Shown here piece by piece: positions 22,978 through 33,615 of a DNA stretch of 64,000 nt. This DNA comes from Rhynchonema sp. JSB1_4 (Eukaryota > Nematoda > Chromadorea > Monhysterida > Xyalidae): positions 1-64,000 of the forward strand of contig JASAMV010004154.1 of the NCBI GenBank assembly GCA_030248065.1, in the 5' to 3' direction. The position numbers and the translations under genes are program-made. Under the pieces are notes generated by a model that searched no databases, was not told the origin of the DNA, and saw only the letters and a list, made by a program, of their open reading frames with translations. The stretch's first letter is position 1, and each line of letters begins with the position of its first letter.

Positions 22978-25900
22978 TCAGACTTTCTGAAAGAACTTCA
23001 GCATATTGGTCTGTCCAGCAAGTTGCTTCGTTTTCTTGTTCACTGACGTTGTCTTTTTGGGCTTGGGTTTTGTTGCCGTTTTCGGGCCCACGGACATGCT
23101 GGCGGTGTTCTTCGGTGTTGGAACTGGTACTTCGTCCATGAGAAGCTGTTTGCGTTTGAGACTCGGTCGTTTCGCTGGATTGGTTCGGCGCGGCGTTACA
23201 TTGGTTACCGTACTTAATGGGGTACGGGCTACGGTAGCGGTCTGGGTTACTGTAGCTTGGTTTGTGTTGATGTCCTCGAATCGGGAGAGAATGTCGCTCG
23301 GCAACGGTCGTGCGGCGTCTTCACCAGCTGTTGGGGTCTTGTCACTGAAAGGTTGCAGATGAGGTCAACAGAGGCACTGACGATGGCCTGTGCACCGCTT
23401 GTCTGCAACCACGTTTTGCAGCACACTTGACAGCAACATGGCACGTTGGTGTGTCTATATGGTCTCAGAAATTGTAACAAACTACAATGTGCGGCATGCC
23501 AATTTGTGTTATCCATCCCATTCCGGGCACTGTAATGTTCAACACCGCATAACTGCGGACTAAACCCCGAAAAGACCAACTTTATGAACGATGCCAGCAC
23601 TGCTCGCTGTTGTTTGATTTCAACCTCGGGAGTTACATCTGTTTTAGCAGATATTTCTTGGGGACCGTCCTCGTGAACAACTGGGACTTCGGGTGACCTA
23701 AAAATGTTTGATTTGCAGTGTTGACCTGTAGAACACAAGGTATAGTGTGTAGGCTCGCGTCCCTGTACAACACAAATGAAACATCCACCAGCCAGATCAT
23801 AAATCACACTGGGCTTGCAACTCACTGAAACAGTTGAGTGATTGAATGCAACTTGGTCGGTTGATCGCCGGGACTGCGAAATGACGGAGCTGGAATTAAT
23901 ATCAATAAATTTTAACATCTGCAAAACAAAAAGGCCAAACTGAAAGCGTACTTTTCGGTGTGGCGCAGAACGAGCCATCCAACGAGTCCAGTCCCAATTG
24001 TGGACGTGTGAGTTCGATGAGGCACGTCAATCGATCGACCAAACATTCGATGAGCACCAACGATGCGCGACCGGCACGACTGCCGCCTTGCGAAATCGAC
24101 TGCAACAACGACATATGACATTATCGTCGGTTTGGATTGATTTCGACCACAATTTTTTATTTTTGGATCATGTATTTATGGATGCCCAATGTTTTGTGTT
24201 TGTCGTCGTAAAAAAGCGAGACATGCCATGAATGGGCATGATAACAAACATTTAGTCAGACGAGTAATCACGCACAGAAACAACTTGTAGTTTGGGTGGT
24301 GTATATCGCATACCGAGCTGTGTGTTTCACGACCATAGTTTTTTAGACACTTTTTAGGTGCAATTTGCACCTAAAAAATCAGAATTGCACCTAAAAATTC
24401 AGGGTTAGGTGCAAGCTTGCACATAACATTTTGAGCCCTTATTTCCTTAATTTAGCATTTATACAGCATCTTTTAAGGTTCGAAAACCTTAGAAACGAAA
24501 AAAATGCGCTGCGCGGCTTCTTCGTTCCTTCCACTAAATTCCATCGAAACCTTTGGCGTTTGGTCGACATCAGTGTAGTTCCTGGTCCGGCGCGGCGGTT
24601 AGTGTACCTACCCCTTTTTTCCGTGCGGCGGTTAGTGTACCTCCCTGGGGGGGGGGAAGACCCAAATTCAGGAAAAAGTCACTTTTTGAGGTCGAAATTT
24701 TGACCGATTTTTTGCCCTTTTTGGAAAAATTTCTCCATAAAAAGGGTATTTTGGCGACTTTTGACAACATCGACCTAAAGATCATCCATTTTAGGCCTAA
24801 AAATGCCCATTTTAGGCCTAAAATTGCCTATTTTAGGCAAAAATTGAGGCGGTTAGTGTACCTGGCGCGGCGGTTAGTGTACTAGTATACCTTGGTCGCG
24901 GCGGTTAGTGTACTAGTATACCTTGGTCGCGGCGGTTAGTGTACTAGTATACCTTGGTCGCGGCGGTTAGTGTACTAGTATACCTTGGTCGCGGCGGTTA
25001 GTGTACTAGTATACCTTGGTCGCGGCGGTTAGTGTACTAGTATACCTTGGTCGCGGCGGTTAGTGTACTAGTATACCTTGGTCGCGGCGGTTAGTGTACT
25101 AGTATACCTTGGTCGCGGCGGTTAGTGTACTAGTATACCTTGGTCGCGGCGGTTAGTGTACTAGTATACCTTGGTCGCGGCGGTTAGTGTACTAGTATAC
25201 CTTGGTCGCGGCGGTTAGTGTACTAGTATACCTTGGTCGCGGCGGTTAGTGTACTAGTATACCTTGGTCGCGGCGGTTAGTGTACTAGTATACCTTGGTC
25301 GCGGCGGTTAGTGTACCTTAGGGGGGGATCCCCCCTCCCCCCCAGGAACTACACTGGTCGACATCGACAAAAAATATTTATTGGTCTGATTGCACTTCGC
25401 GCACAGTTAGCACCACCTAAAACACCTAAAATCGGCGTTTTTTAATTCAAAGTAGGGCTTGCACCTACTTTGGCCAGCTTGCACCTAAAAATTGGGGGGT
25501 TGCACCTAAGTTGCACCTAGTAAATTTTGAAAAAAAACCCTGTTCACGACTGACGGCAAGCTTAAAACACACGACACCAATATCCTAATGCGTAACCTGC
25601 TGTGGACTTGCGCCAACAGCCATTTTGACAATCTCAATATTGTCACTGACAACGTTGGCATGATCGAGTATCAGCATGACAGAATGGTTGAGGGCCGATT
25701 GACAGACACGATCGGTGAGCACGCTGCTGATACGACGATGGATAATCTTCGTGATCAGTTTCGTCAAACATTCGCTGCAAATTCAAATTATTACAATGGA
25801 ACTAATAGTTTATTTAGAATATTGCGTATAGGTTAGCTAAGAGTAACTGGTTAGGCTGCCAGCACATCCGACGGACGTTCTTTTACAAGTTTGTTTTGCA

Positions 25901-27320
25901 TGTCTGACTTGTAAACCTCCACCGACAGAGCTGGGACGAAGCCCCGTTCAAATGCGATCAGGTCGGATTATATATGTACGTGGTATCTCGCTCGGTTTGA
26001 CTTATTTTATCTGTTTCAAAACAAAAACTACCAAGCCAACATTGGGTCCCGAATCTCCTCGATCGCCTCATGCATTTGATTGATTGCGTCAACGAACGAG
26101 CGATACACAGCCACGTGTTGATTGAGTGCATCCGACGCCCAGTCTTTGTACCCGGCGCCACCAAGGTGATTGCGTGTGATGTACGAAATGGCTGTCTGCA
26201 ATGTTATGTCATTGTGTTCTTGTTGCTCCACACCTACGCGCGAAACTTTAAAGTTATATTATTCTCTCTTATTCTGTGGTTGAGATGGCATCGATTATAG
26301 CGAAACGGTATGTATGAAGAATGAAATCGTGAGCCAGTTTTTGCTCATGTTAGGTACCCAAATGAATCTCTCACATGCTATTAAAGAATATTAATTATAA
26401 AATAGAAATCGTTCAAAAAACGTTTTTGATCAACCTGGCACATGGGCATTCGTGTTTCTGCTGACTTCTTTCGCAAGCAGTAAAATGCCGCCTGTCCATC
26501 GGTGATCAACGCTTTTGCCGTCGCAAGTTCGTCGCGGCAATTGACAAGCAGTTGAAGGTGCGCAACAAATAAATCCAGAATTCGAAGCTGGAACGGAAAG
26601 AAGATAGAAATTCGTTTGCCTTCTTTCAGCACAGTTTTGTTCTGAACAAAATGAAGCTAAACCCAGCCTGCAGTTCAGTGCACAGAGCTTCATCGGATGC
26701 GCACCGATCAAGGTTGGTTGGGTTTCCGGCCACTGAATTGACGATTCTTGTCACAAGGCCATCTGTTTCGCAAGACGATTTCTGTAAACAGTGTTTAGTT
26801 AGTAATGCGATTGCAGTGAAACTTCATCGTAAGCATATATAGACCATGCCTTTGCCATGCATTTCGTGATGGATAATGATGTATCAGTCGTAGAAGCATA
26901 AGATTTGGAATATTTTGATGAGTCAAACAGTTTCACAGTCTCGTATAAGTGACCAGAATGAAATTTCGGCGTTCTAAAAGGCTACAAAACAGTTCATATC
27001 CGATCTTCATGAGCATCTCTGAAAGAGTTGGGCTTTTTCTGCCTGTAACGAACTTTCCCATGACGAGGTTTCGCCGCACATAGCGTTTTCTCTACAATGT
27101 TCGATAAATATTCGTAACTCACATCAGATGTGAGCACGACCTTACGCTTCTTTTCAGCAATTCCAGCCAAGATGTTCGCATCAGCGGTGTCTGATCGATC
27201 GCTGAGAATTTTGCAACAGAGTGCATCCACGTCGCTCAACGTCCATGCCTTTGATCGTTTCAATAGTTCCTTGGATTTGGGGTTTGGCGAGTTTTGTCGA
27301 CCAGCCGAGTGCCAGAGTAC
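22978..27320 (-). CDS. Unidentified multi-exon protein with C-terminal PCNA-interacting (PIP) box
   Basis: Exons in transcript order: 27123-27320, about 26660-26787 (end unresolved), 26435-26587, 26032-26225, 25597-25774, 23952-24099, 23826-23889, about 23600-23700, and about 22978-23346. The first and third exons start and end in phase zero. All junctions from the third exon on are in phase; only the second exon's end is open. The first exon shown is probably internal. The middle is rich in amphipathic-helix-like segments such as LTKLITKIIHRRISSVL, LVLIECLVDRLTCLIEL and QQRAVLASFIKLV, suggesting a helical-repeat protein. The tail is long and basic and ends QTNMLKFFQKV, which fits the QxxMxxFF PIP-box pattern. 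A DNA replication or repair role is inferred from that motif only. I could not match the family. Cohesin SA and FANCI/FANCD2 were considered without convincing agreement. Confidence 0.6.
24571..25356. mobile_element. Element A1 (CAGTG hAT-like) with expanded 31-bp array
   Basis: Termini are CAGTGTAGTTCCTGG / CCAGGAACTACACTG, with the exact 8-bp duplication GTCGACAT (24563-24570, 25357-25364). Subterminal words are of the form GGCGGTTAGTGTACC. The AT-rich core (about 24670-24845) has repeated TTTTAGGCCTAAAA. There is no coding capacity. Confidence 0.92.
24867..25319. repeat. Tandem array, 31-bp unit x 14 plus a partial copy
   Basis: The unit starts GCGGCGGTTAGTGTACTAGT and ends ATACCTTGGTC. 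Copies are identical as far as I can read and are spaced exactly 31 bp (24867 to 25301 = 14 units). Each unit holds the near-palindrome GTGTACTAGTATAC. Element B (32408) has one copy of the related unit, so the array expanded inside element A1. Confidence 0.95.
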
Positions 27321-27327
27321 CTAAATA

Positions 27328-27747
27328 CCATAAAAACCTAAATACAAGGGGGGCTCTATTAATTCACTGACCCCATTTCGGGGGGCTCTATTCCGGGCGG
27401 GGGGCTCTATTAATTCACTGACCCGAATCTGAAAAATTGTTCCCAGAAATACCTCTAAAAAGGCGTTTGAAAGGATGTTTTTTCGCTTGTGATCGCATTT
27501 ATTCGTGTCTGCTCGTCAATAAGACTATAAGAGGCGTATTACGTGCTCTGAACGAATAACAAACGTACATAAATGTATCTGTGCACAAGCACAACCATCA
27601 AGCAGTAATACACTACTGTATAGGGGATGTTACTTTGGGTGGGGGCTCTATTCCGGGGGCTCTATAAATTCACTGACCCCTTTTTGGGGGCTGTATTACG
27701 GGTGGGGCTGGGGCTCTATTCCGGGGGCTGTATTTAGGTTTTTACGG
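27328..27747. mobile_element. Element K1 (TA-target, Tc1/mariner-like MITE with word arrays)
   Basis: Terminal repeats start CCATAAAAACCTAAATAC / GTATTTAGGTTTTTACGG and are flanked by TA (27326-27327, 27748-27749). Inside each end the words GGGGGGCTCTATTAATT and CACTGACCCC alternate. It inserted 6 bp from the acceptor (..ATATTTAG, before 27320) of a PIP-box-gene exon. Confidence 0.85.
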
Positions 27748-27775
27748 TATTGAAAGTTTCGTGGCACTCCTGGAG

Positions 27776-27839
27776 CATGGCGGACCCAGTAGAAAATGCT
27801 AAGCTTCGTTTCCAGCCATTTTTCTATTGGGTCCGCCAT
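27776..27839. repeat. Short palindrome (ATGGCGGACCCA arms)
   Basis: ATGGCGGACCCAGTAGAAAA is the imperfect inverse of the sequence ending GGGTCCGCCAT, around a small loop. It could be a solo end-to-end remnant of a MITE. Confidence 0.5.
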
Positions 27840-27840
27840 A

Positions 27841-28528
27841 CTCTAAAAAACTATTTTTATTAAAATATGAAAGTGTCACAAAAGGAGCGAACCGAATTGA
27901 GCTTTTCAACAATTTTAAGGTTCGAATCCGAGGCAAACGAATGTCCGCGGCATTGGCGTATATTGCGGCCGCAGCGGCGAATAAAAACAATTTCAGCTCA
28001 ATGGCATCGAGAAAACAGAGCGCTCGGTTGGACTCCATTTTCAAGAATGCTGACCTGCGAATTATAACCAAAAAATTAAAGTAATAAGGAGAAAATCCGT
28101 CGTGCTTGGGGTGCCAAAGCAAGCGTTGTGACAAGCAGAGATTAGGATCGGGACGGCCCGGCCTGGGGATTTTGAATTTTTGGCTCGGGCCGCCGGGCCG
28201 GAGATTTGGAGGTTCGGGCCCGAATTGCTCAAATTTCAGAAAAAAAGCCTTTTTTGACCAAAAAATCTCCAAAAAATTGCGCTTCGCTCGCTCAGAGTAT
28301 ATGCACATTTTTGTGGTATCAAACTGAACCCGGTTCAGAGAAATCGAATCACATAAACATAAACATGGATTCCCAAGAAAATCTTAGGAAATTTCGCACA
28401 AGGCAGACAAAACGGGAGATAAAATTCACATAAACGGAATCAGAGGTCGCAATCGAGCTCGGGCCGGGCCTGAGATTTGGTGGATCGGGCCGGGTCGGGC
28501 CGGCTACCCCGGCTCGAAGCTTCTGAAG
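27841..28528. other. No gene; low-complexity GGGCCGGGCC-type repeat
   Basis: 27860-28085 has an 85-codon plus ORF with no recognised domain. 28140-28250 and 28455-28520 are rich in CGGGCCGGGCC words. Related words recur at 49880-49960 and 51376-51460. Confidence 0.4.
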
Positions 28529-28965
28529 CAGTGTAGTGGCAGGCAGATGGTTGCAAGGTACCCTTGGGGGGGGATGGATCCAGATGGTTGCAAGGTACCC
28601 CCTACCCAGCCTCCGGGAGGTTGCAAGGTACCCCTGAGGTCCGAAAAAAGGGTGTTTTTTGCATGCATTATACTGCAAATTTGGCCGAAAAATTGGTACT
28701 TTTTTGCATTTTGGCCGAAAATTTGCCTAAAATACCTATTATATGGAGGTTTGCGCGCGGAGCGCGCGATTTTTGGGGTTTTGAGGTCGAAAACAACCCA
28801 TTTTTGCCTATAAAAACCATAAATTGATGGTTGCAAGGTACCCTCCGGGGTGGTTGCAAGGTACCTACCCTTCCCCCCCCCATCACCCCCCAAGGGGTGG
28901 TTGCAAGGTACCTACTCCTTAGGGGGGGGGGAATCCCCCCCCATCCCCCCCCAGCCACTACACTG
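28529..28965. mobile_element. Element D1 (CAGTG hAT-like, GGTTGCAAGGTACC words)
   Basis: Termini are CAGTGTAGTGGC / GCCACTACACTG, with the exact 8-bp duplication TTCTGAAG (28521-28528, 28966-28973). Arrays of GGTTGCAAGGTACC plus G runs lie at both ends. The AT-rich core has the palindrome GCGCGCGGAGCGCGCG near 28753. Confidence 0.92.
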
Positions 28966-29387
28966 TTCTGAAGTGACTTATTTTCCGGAAAAAGCAGGGA
29001 TTTTTTTTGTCAAAAATACTAAAAATTTCCGACGGATTCGGCAAGTATAAGTAATCAGTCAGTATTGCCTATCTGACGACTTTTTCATGGAAAACAATGA
29101 ACTTTCAACCAAAAAAATAGGTTCAAAAAATTACCATTTCTGAAAATGGTCGTTTGTGTGAAAATAGTCGTGTGCGTGCGACCAGATGAAAACGTTATCT
29201 TGCGGGTCATCCAATGGGCCCTGTAGCCCTGTCCCGAATGAAAATTGAGAAGGCGCCCAAGCCAGTGTAGTACTTGGCCAGGCCAGGGTGTTGACGACAG
29301 ATATGAGACCCGAAATGTGTTGACGATAGATAGATGACCCAAGTCCGAAATCTGGGGGGGTCGACCCAAACTTGTTGACGATAGCTG

Positions 29388-29832
29388 CAGTGTTGGAGGT
29401 GGGGGGGGTTTGGGGGGTAGCCCCCCCCAGTACAGTAGGTATCCCCCCCTCGCCTGGTACAGTAGGTATCCCCCCCGATGTTTGGCATGGTACAGTAGGT
29501 ATCCCCCCCGATTTTCACCCCGGTACAGTAGGTATCCCCCCGATTTTGCCTCAAAAGTGCCAATTTTTGACCAAAATGGCCAAAATTAGTGTAAAATCAG
29601 TGGTTTTTACCTCAAATTACCCAAAATTCGCGCGCTACGCGCGCATATACTACGTTTTCACACGATTCCACACATAATAAACACATTAAAAATTTTCACC
29701 CCAAAACCTAACCCCCCCAAACCCCCCCTAGGTACATAACCCCCCAGGCCATCGGCTTTGGTACAGTAGGTATCCCCCCTCTCCGAGTGCGGTACAGTAG
29801 GTATCCCCCCCTCCAGAGTACCTCCAACACTG
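29388..29832. mobile_element. Element G1 (CAGTG hAT-like, GGTACAGTAGGTATCC words)
   Basis: Termini are CAGTGTTGGAGGT / CCTCCAACACTG. Arrays of GGTACAGTAGGTATCCCCC lie at both ends. The core has GCGCGCTACGCGCGC near 29630. The duplication is imperfect here (GATAGCTG versus ATACCTAG). It is nested in element E. Confidence 0.85.
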
Positions 29833-29966
29833 ATACCTAGATGGTGGGGGGGGGTCGCCAAAAATCAAAGCATAGTATAGTGTACTAAGTAGGTAATAAT
29901 GTGTAAATATTAATGAAAATGTGCTCAGATGTACTAAATCCGAACGTAGCGTAGCGTAGCGTAGCG

Positions 29967-30439
29967 CAGGGTAGTACTTGGGGGGGGTGGGGGGGGTCCC
30001 CCCCCAAATTCATCTATCTATCGTCAACACTTTTTGATTTCATCTATCTATCGTCAACAATTATGGGCAAATCTATCTATCGTCAACAAATTCTGGGAAC
30101 AATCTATCTATCGTCAACACATTTCGACCCCAAAATGGGCATTTTTGCCTCAAAATGGCTCAAAATCGGTATTTTTTGTCCCAAATAGGCAAAAAATCGC
30201 GCGCTACGCGCGGATTTAGTACATCTATACACATTTTCATTAATATTTACACATTATTACCTACTTAATGCACTATACTATACCTTGATTTTTGGCGACC
30301 CCCCCCCACCATCTATCTATCGTCAACAAGTTTGGGTCGACCCCCCCCCCAGATTTCGGACTTTGGTCATCTATCTATCGTCAACACATTTCGGGTCCCA
30401 ATCTATCTATCGTCAACACCCTGACCAAGTACTACACTG
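29967..30439. mobile_element. Element F1 (same family as E), nested in E
   Basis: It runs from CAGGGTAGTACTTGG to CCAAGTACTACACTG, with the exact 8-bp duplication GCGTAGCG (29959-29966, 30440-30447). It carries ATCTATCTATCGTCAAC words and the core palindrome GCGCGCTACGCGCG near 30193. It inserted into the core of element E. Confidence 0.88.
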
Positions 30440-30597
30440 GCGTAGCGTACTATTTGTGGTGAAAAATACCGATTTTGAGTAAAAAATGTCAATTTCGGGT
30501 TCGAAATGTGTTGACGATAGATAGATTGTTCCCAAAATTTGTTGACGATAGATAGATTAGCCCATAAGTGTTGACGTTGACGATAGATAGATGAGAA

Positions 30598-31465
30598 ATT
30601 TGAGTCGCACATTGGTAAAATTGTTGCCGACGCCAGTAGAATGGAAAAGACCATCCGCCGTAACTTCCACAGTCGTAATCGCGACTTCCTCCGCAAACTC
30701 TACTTGGCCTATGTTCGTCCATTACTGGAATTTTCCATGTCCATTTGGTCCCCTCAAAATGTCACTTTGGCTAAAAACGTTGAAAAAATTCAACGTAGGT
30801 TCACTTATTATTTACCAGGCATGCAGACACTGTCTTACCAACAGCGTTTGCATGCACTAAATTTGGACCCCCTAATTTATCGCCGGACCGTGAACGATCT
30901 TGTGCTCGTGTACAAAGTCGTTCGTGGTCTCATACCTGGCTGGGGTAACCAAGGAATCATTCTTTCCATCTCGTGACACCGGCCGCCCAACCCGAGGGCA
31001 CTCCCACAGTTTGTGCCGAGTTCATGGCGCGGGTCCGGACTTGTCCGGGTATTGGGCTTATCGCGTTGTGGACCTCTGGAACAGGCTCCCAGAGGACGTC
31101 GTCTCCGCTGCCTCAATTGCGGCCTTTAAATCTAAACTAAACTCACGTGGTCGAGACGTAGTTTCTCGCCATATTTCAACAAAATTCTCAGCCGTCGTTG
31201 ACTGATCTCCTCAGTCACTGAGTTGCTGCTTTCAGGTAATCGTCAATTTCGTTATCGCCTGTTTTCATCTCGTGTCCGCCATTGATCACTGATTTTTCGT
31301 CTGTCGTTGCTGTGTTTTTGGTTGGTTTAGAATTTCTCTGGTACGTTTTGTCGTTTGTTCATTCATGATTATCATTATGTTACGTACACTCATATGTTTA
31401 TTTTTCAGGTATTTTCCGGATCTCGTTGTAGGTCTTTGCGTGAGCTTGCAAATAAAATTTGAAAT
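30598..31465 (+). pseudogene. 5'-truncated non-LTR retrotransposon (LINE), reverse-transcriptase C-terminal part
   Basis: About 100 codons (FESHIGKIVADASRMEK.. to ..VYKVVRGLIPG) match the thumb/C-terminal region downstream of the RT domain in Jockey/CR1-type LINEs: LYLAYVRPLLEF.., IQRRFT, YRRTVNDLVLVYK. The frame then breaks near 30960 and continues in another frame as RVVDLWNRLPEDVVSA..FKSKL, the usual LINE C-terminal signature. It sits in element E; AGAAAT is shared by both flanks. Confidence 0.85.
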
Positions 31466-31548
31466 TTGAGAAATCAAAAAGTGTTGACGATAGATAGATG
31501 AATTTTGGGGGACCCCCACCCCCCCCCCCCAAGTGCTACCCTGGCGGC

Positions 31549-31765
31549 CAGGGTTTATTTTTTCAAAATGGGCTAGTAGCAAGAAGCTAATAAAATCAAA
31601 AATTTAGTAGCTTTTTTGCCGCTGAAAAGCCAATTTACTAGCTTTTTTGGCCAAAATACAAAATTTAGTAGCTTTTAGGCTACTAAATTAGAAAATTTAC
31701 TAGCTTTTCAAAAAATTTAGTAGCTAAAAAGCTACTAAATTTGGTTAAAAAAAATCCATGCCCTG
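31549..31765. mobile_element. Element J1 (CAGGG hAT-like MITE, TTTAGTAGCTTTT words)
   Basis: Ends are CAGGGTTTATTTTTTC / AAAAATCCATGCCCTG. The interior is full of TTTAGTAGCTTTTTAGC words. It abuts the right end of element E, and GCCCAAGC follows it. Confidence 0.8.
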
Positions 31766-31779
31766 GCCCAAGCCAGGCC

Positions 31780-32030
31780 AGGGGCTAATCTTTTGTTGAA
31801 CTGACCATATTTTCTCAGTTTCTCACCCATTCTGCTGGAAACCGTGAAACCGGATCATTGTGAACTGTGAAGACATAAAATAAGAACCGGGAAACCGGAT
31901 TTCATTGTGAAGACATCAACAAGAAAAACCGGACAACCGTGAAACCGGGTCATTGTGAAGACGGCCTTACCCGGCCCGTGCCCGTTTCCGATCTTTGGTT
32001 GGATTCCGTTTGTGTTGTGTGTCTCCGCGT
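31780..32030. repeat. Short degenerate direct repeats
   Basis: GAAACCGG..TTGTGAAGAC-type words recur at about 31838, 31885 and 31940. No coding signal. Confidence 0.4.
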
Positions 32031-32044
32031 GGCAATAGCAAACA

Positions 32045-32388
32045 AACAAGAGGAGATAGAAATCTTTAAAAAAACATCGGTGCCTGATTCGTAAAGGAAA
32101 GGTGAAACGAGGCGAAACATTGATCAAGCATGGGTCGCTGGTGACGGGACGCTTCGTTCCCAGTGACAGACCGTCCCGCACACCTCGGCCTGTGCCGGAC
32201 GACGCGGTTTGTTTCACTTTCTTCCTCGATACTGCCTACAAGTAATTGTATGGCGGTAGACAAGTGCGGGAAGCTCGTATTTGCTGTCCGTTTCGCTCTA
32301 AAACTTTTCTGGAGCTTCGAAATGAACACCGCAACACCTTGATGAAGATTCTGAAACAACGCCGATATTGCCCATCAATATATTTCTA
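32045..32388 (+). pseudogene. Repeated ORF copy 1 (unidentified domain), interrupted by a stop
   Basis: It is nearly identical to 44446-44784. The reading frame from 32099 encodes KRGETLIKHGSLVTGRFVPS and later a FRSKTFLELRNEHRNTLMK segment. A TAA replaces a Leu codon after AYK (about 32243). The family is unknown. Its partner at 44498 is uninterrupted. Confidence 0.5.
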
Positions 32389-32407
32389 GGTATTATAAGG
32401 GCCAGGA

Positions 32408-32700
32408 CAGTGTAGTTCCTGGTCCGGCGGGGAATTTAGTGCACGAAAATTTGACCTATTTTTACCCGTTTTTTGGAAAAAATTCTGCATAAAAAGGGTA
32501 TTTTGGTGACTTTTGAGAACATTGACCTGAAAATCACACATTTTAGGCCTAAAAATGTCCATTTTAGGCCTAAAAATGGCCGCTTTAGGCAAAAATTGGG
32601 GAAATTAGTATACCCGGAGGGGAAATTAGTGTACTAGTGTACCTTGGTCGGGGAAATTAGTGTACCTTAGGGGGTCCCCCTCCCCCCAGGAACTACACTG
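32408..32700. mobile_element. Element B (family A core and ends, GGGGAAATTAGTGTACC words)
   Basis: Termini are as in A1, with the exact 8-bp duplication GGCCAGGA (32400-32407, 32701-32708). The core repeats TTTTAGGCCTAAAA. Confidence 0.92.
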
Positions 32701-32708
32701 GGCCAGGA

Positions 32709-33180
32709 GCTCAAATTTGATGTTCGTTTTATTTCTAGATGCTCGATATGAGAGTCACAGGCAACAGTCGGGACGCTGAAGCAGGCTTTTTTCCAAAGTT
32801 AACGGGGTGCGTGCAACTTGTATTGCTCCCAAATGTCCGAAAAACGACTGATTTAAATGTAAACTGACCAAAATCTGGGTGCAATTGGCACCGAAGCAGG
32901 CAGAATAACAGGTAGCTGAAATCGCGCTAATCTTGTTCTGGAAGTAAGCAAGTGCAGGAGCTTGTCTTTGACATCTACGTTGTCCAATGGCCTTCTTGAC
33001 CATAGACACAGTGAGGTAACTGATGTGACTCCGATAGCACCCACAGTCAGTGCATCAACGAATGCACTAAAGTAGAATTTGATGTTCATTTTTCCTGCTT
33101 CGATGCTTCTGGAGGGCACAACCACAACCTTTGACTGCCATGTGCAGCAGCGTTGTGACTGACAAGCAGTATTGGAGCTG
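32709..33180. other. No supported gene
   Basis: Short ORFs on both strands (for example 32755-33009 minus) have no recognised domain. Confidence 0.35.
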
Positions 33181-33210
33181 TGTGAGGATTGGGGGGGGGG
33201 TAGCCCCAGT

Positions 33211-33319
33211 CAGTGTTGGAGGTACTCTGGAGGGGGATACCTACTGTACCGGGCTCGGAGAGGGGGATACCTACTGTACTGGGGGGGGCTACCCCCCAAA
33301 CCCCCAACCTCCAACACTG
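33211..33319. mobile_element. Element G3, 109-bp core-less member of family G
   Basis: CAGTGTTGGAGGTAC.. to ..ACCTCCAACACTG, with the exact 8-bp duplication GCCCCAGT (33203-33210, 33320-33327). It has only terminal word arrays; the AT-rich core is absent. It inserted across the first bases of a family-A element. Confidence 0.9.
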
Positions 33320-33323
33320 GCCC

Positions 33324-33578
33324 CAGTGTAGTTCCTTGTCGGGCGCGGCGGTTAGTGTACCTACCCTTTCTCCGTGCGGCGGTTAGTGTACCTCCCTGGG
33401 GGAAGGGGGAAGACCCAAATGCAGGAAAAAGTCACTTTTTGAGGTAGAAAATTTGACCTATTTTTGCCCCTTTTTGGAAAAAATCTCCATAAAAAGGGTA
33501 TTTTGTCGACTTTTGTCATCATTGACCTAAAATCACCCATTTTAGGCCTAAAAATGCCCATTTTTTAGGCCTAAGGAT
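33324..33578. mobile_element. Truncated family-A element
   Basis: It starts CAGTGTAGTTCC, has GGCGGTTAGTGTACC words and the family core, and breaks off after TTTTTAGGCCTAAG with no right end. Confidence 0.8.
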
Positions 33579-33615
33579 GCCGAGACGTGGATACAGTAAC
33601 AGGTGTGTAAGAATT

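Larger units (their letters stand above)
24334..25542. mobile_element. hAT element N (non-autonomous) carrying a nested family-A element
   Basis: The left end is CATAGTTTTTTAGACAC and the right end is GAAAAAAAACCCTG (the inverse is CAGGGTTTTTTTTC). The exact 8-bp duplication TTCACGAC is at 24326-24333 and 25543-25550. TTGCACCTAA words repeat near both ends. It sits in an intron of the PIP-box gene and contains the family-A insertion at 24571-25356. Confidence 0.85.
29263..31543. mobile_element. Element E (CAGTG hAT-like, GTTGACGATAGATAGAT words), split by three insertions
   Basis: The left end is CAGTGTAGTACTTGG and the right end is CCAAGTGCTACCCTG. Words of GTTGACGATAGATAGATG lie in inverse orientation at the two ends. 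The flank GCCCAAGC (29255-29262) reappears after the adjoining element J at 31766-31773, so E and J together fill one target duplication. Elements G1, F1 and a LINE are inserted inside it. Confidence 0.8.

Noticed and set aside
24867..25319. Regular 31-bp repeats resembling a CRISPR array
   Set aside because: Copies are head to tail without variable spacers, inside a eukaryotic transposon.
22978..27320. Identification as cohesin SA or FANCI/FANCD2
   Set aside because: Only a short helix (RAVLASFIKLV) resembles cohesin SA. The rest and the PIP-box tail do not agree by eye.
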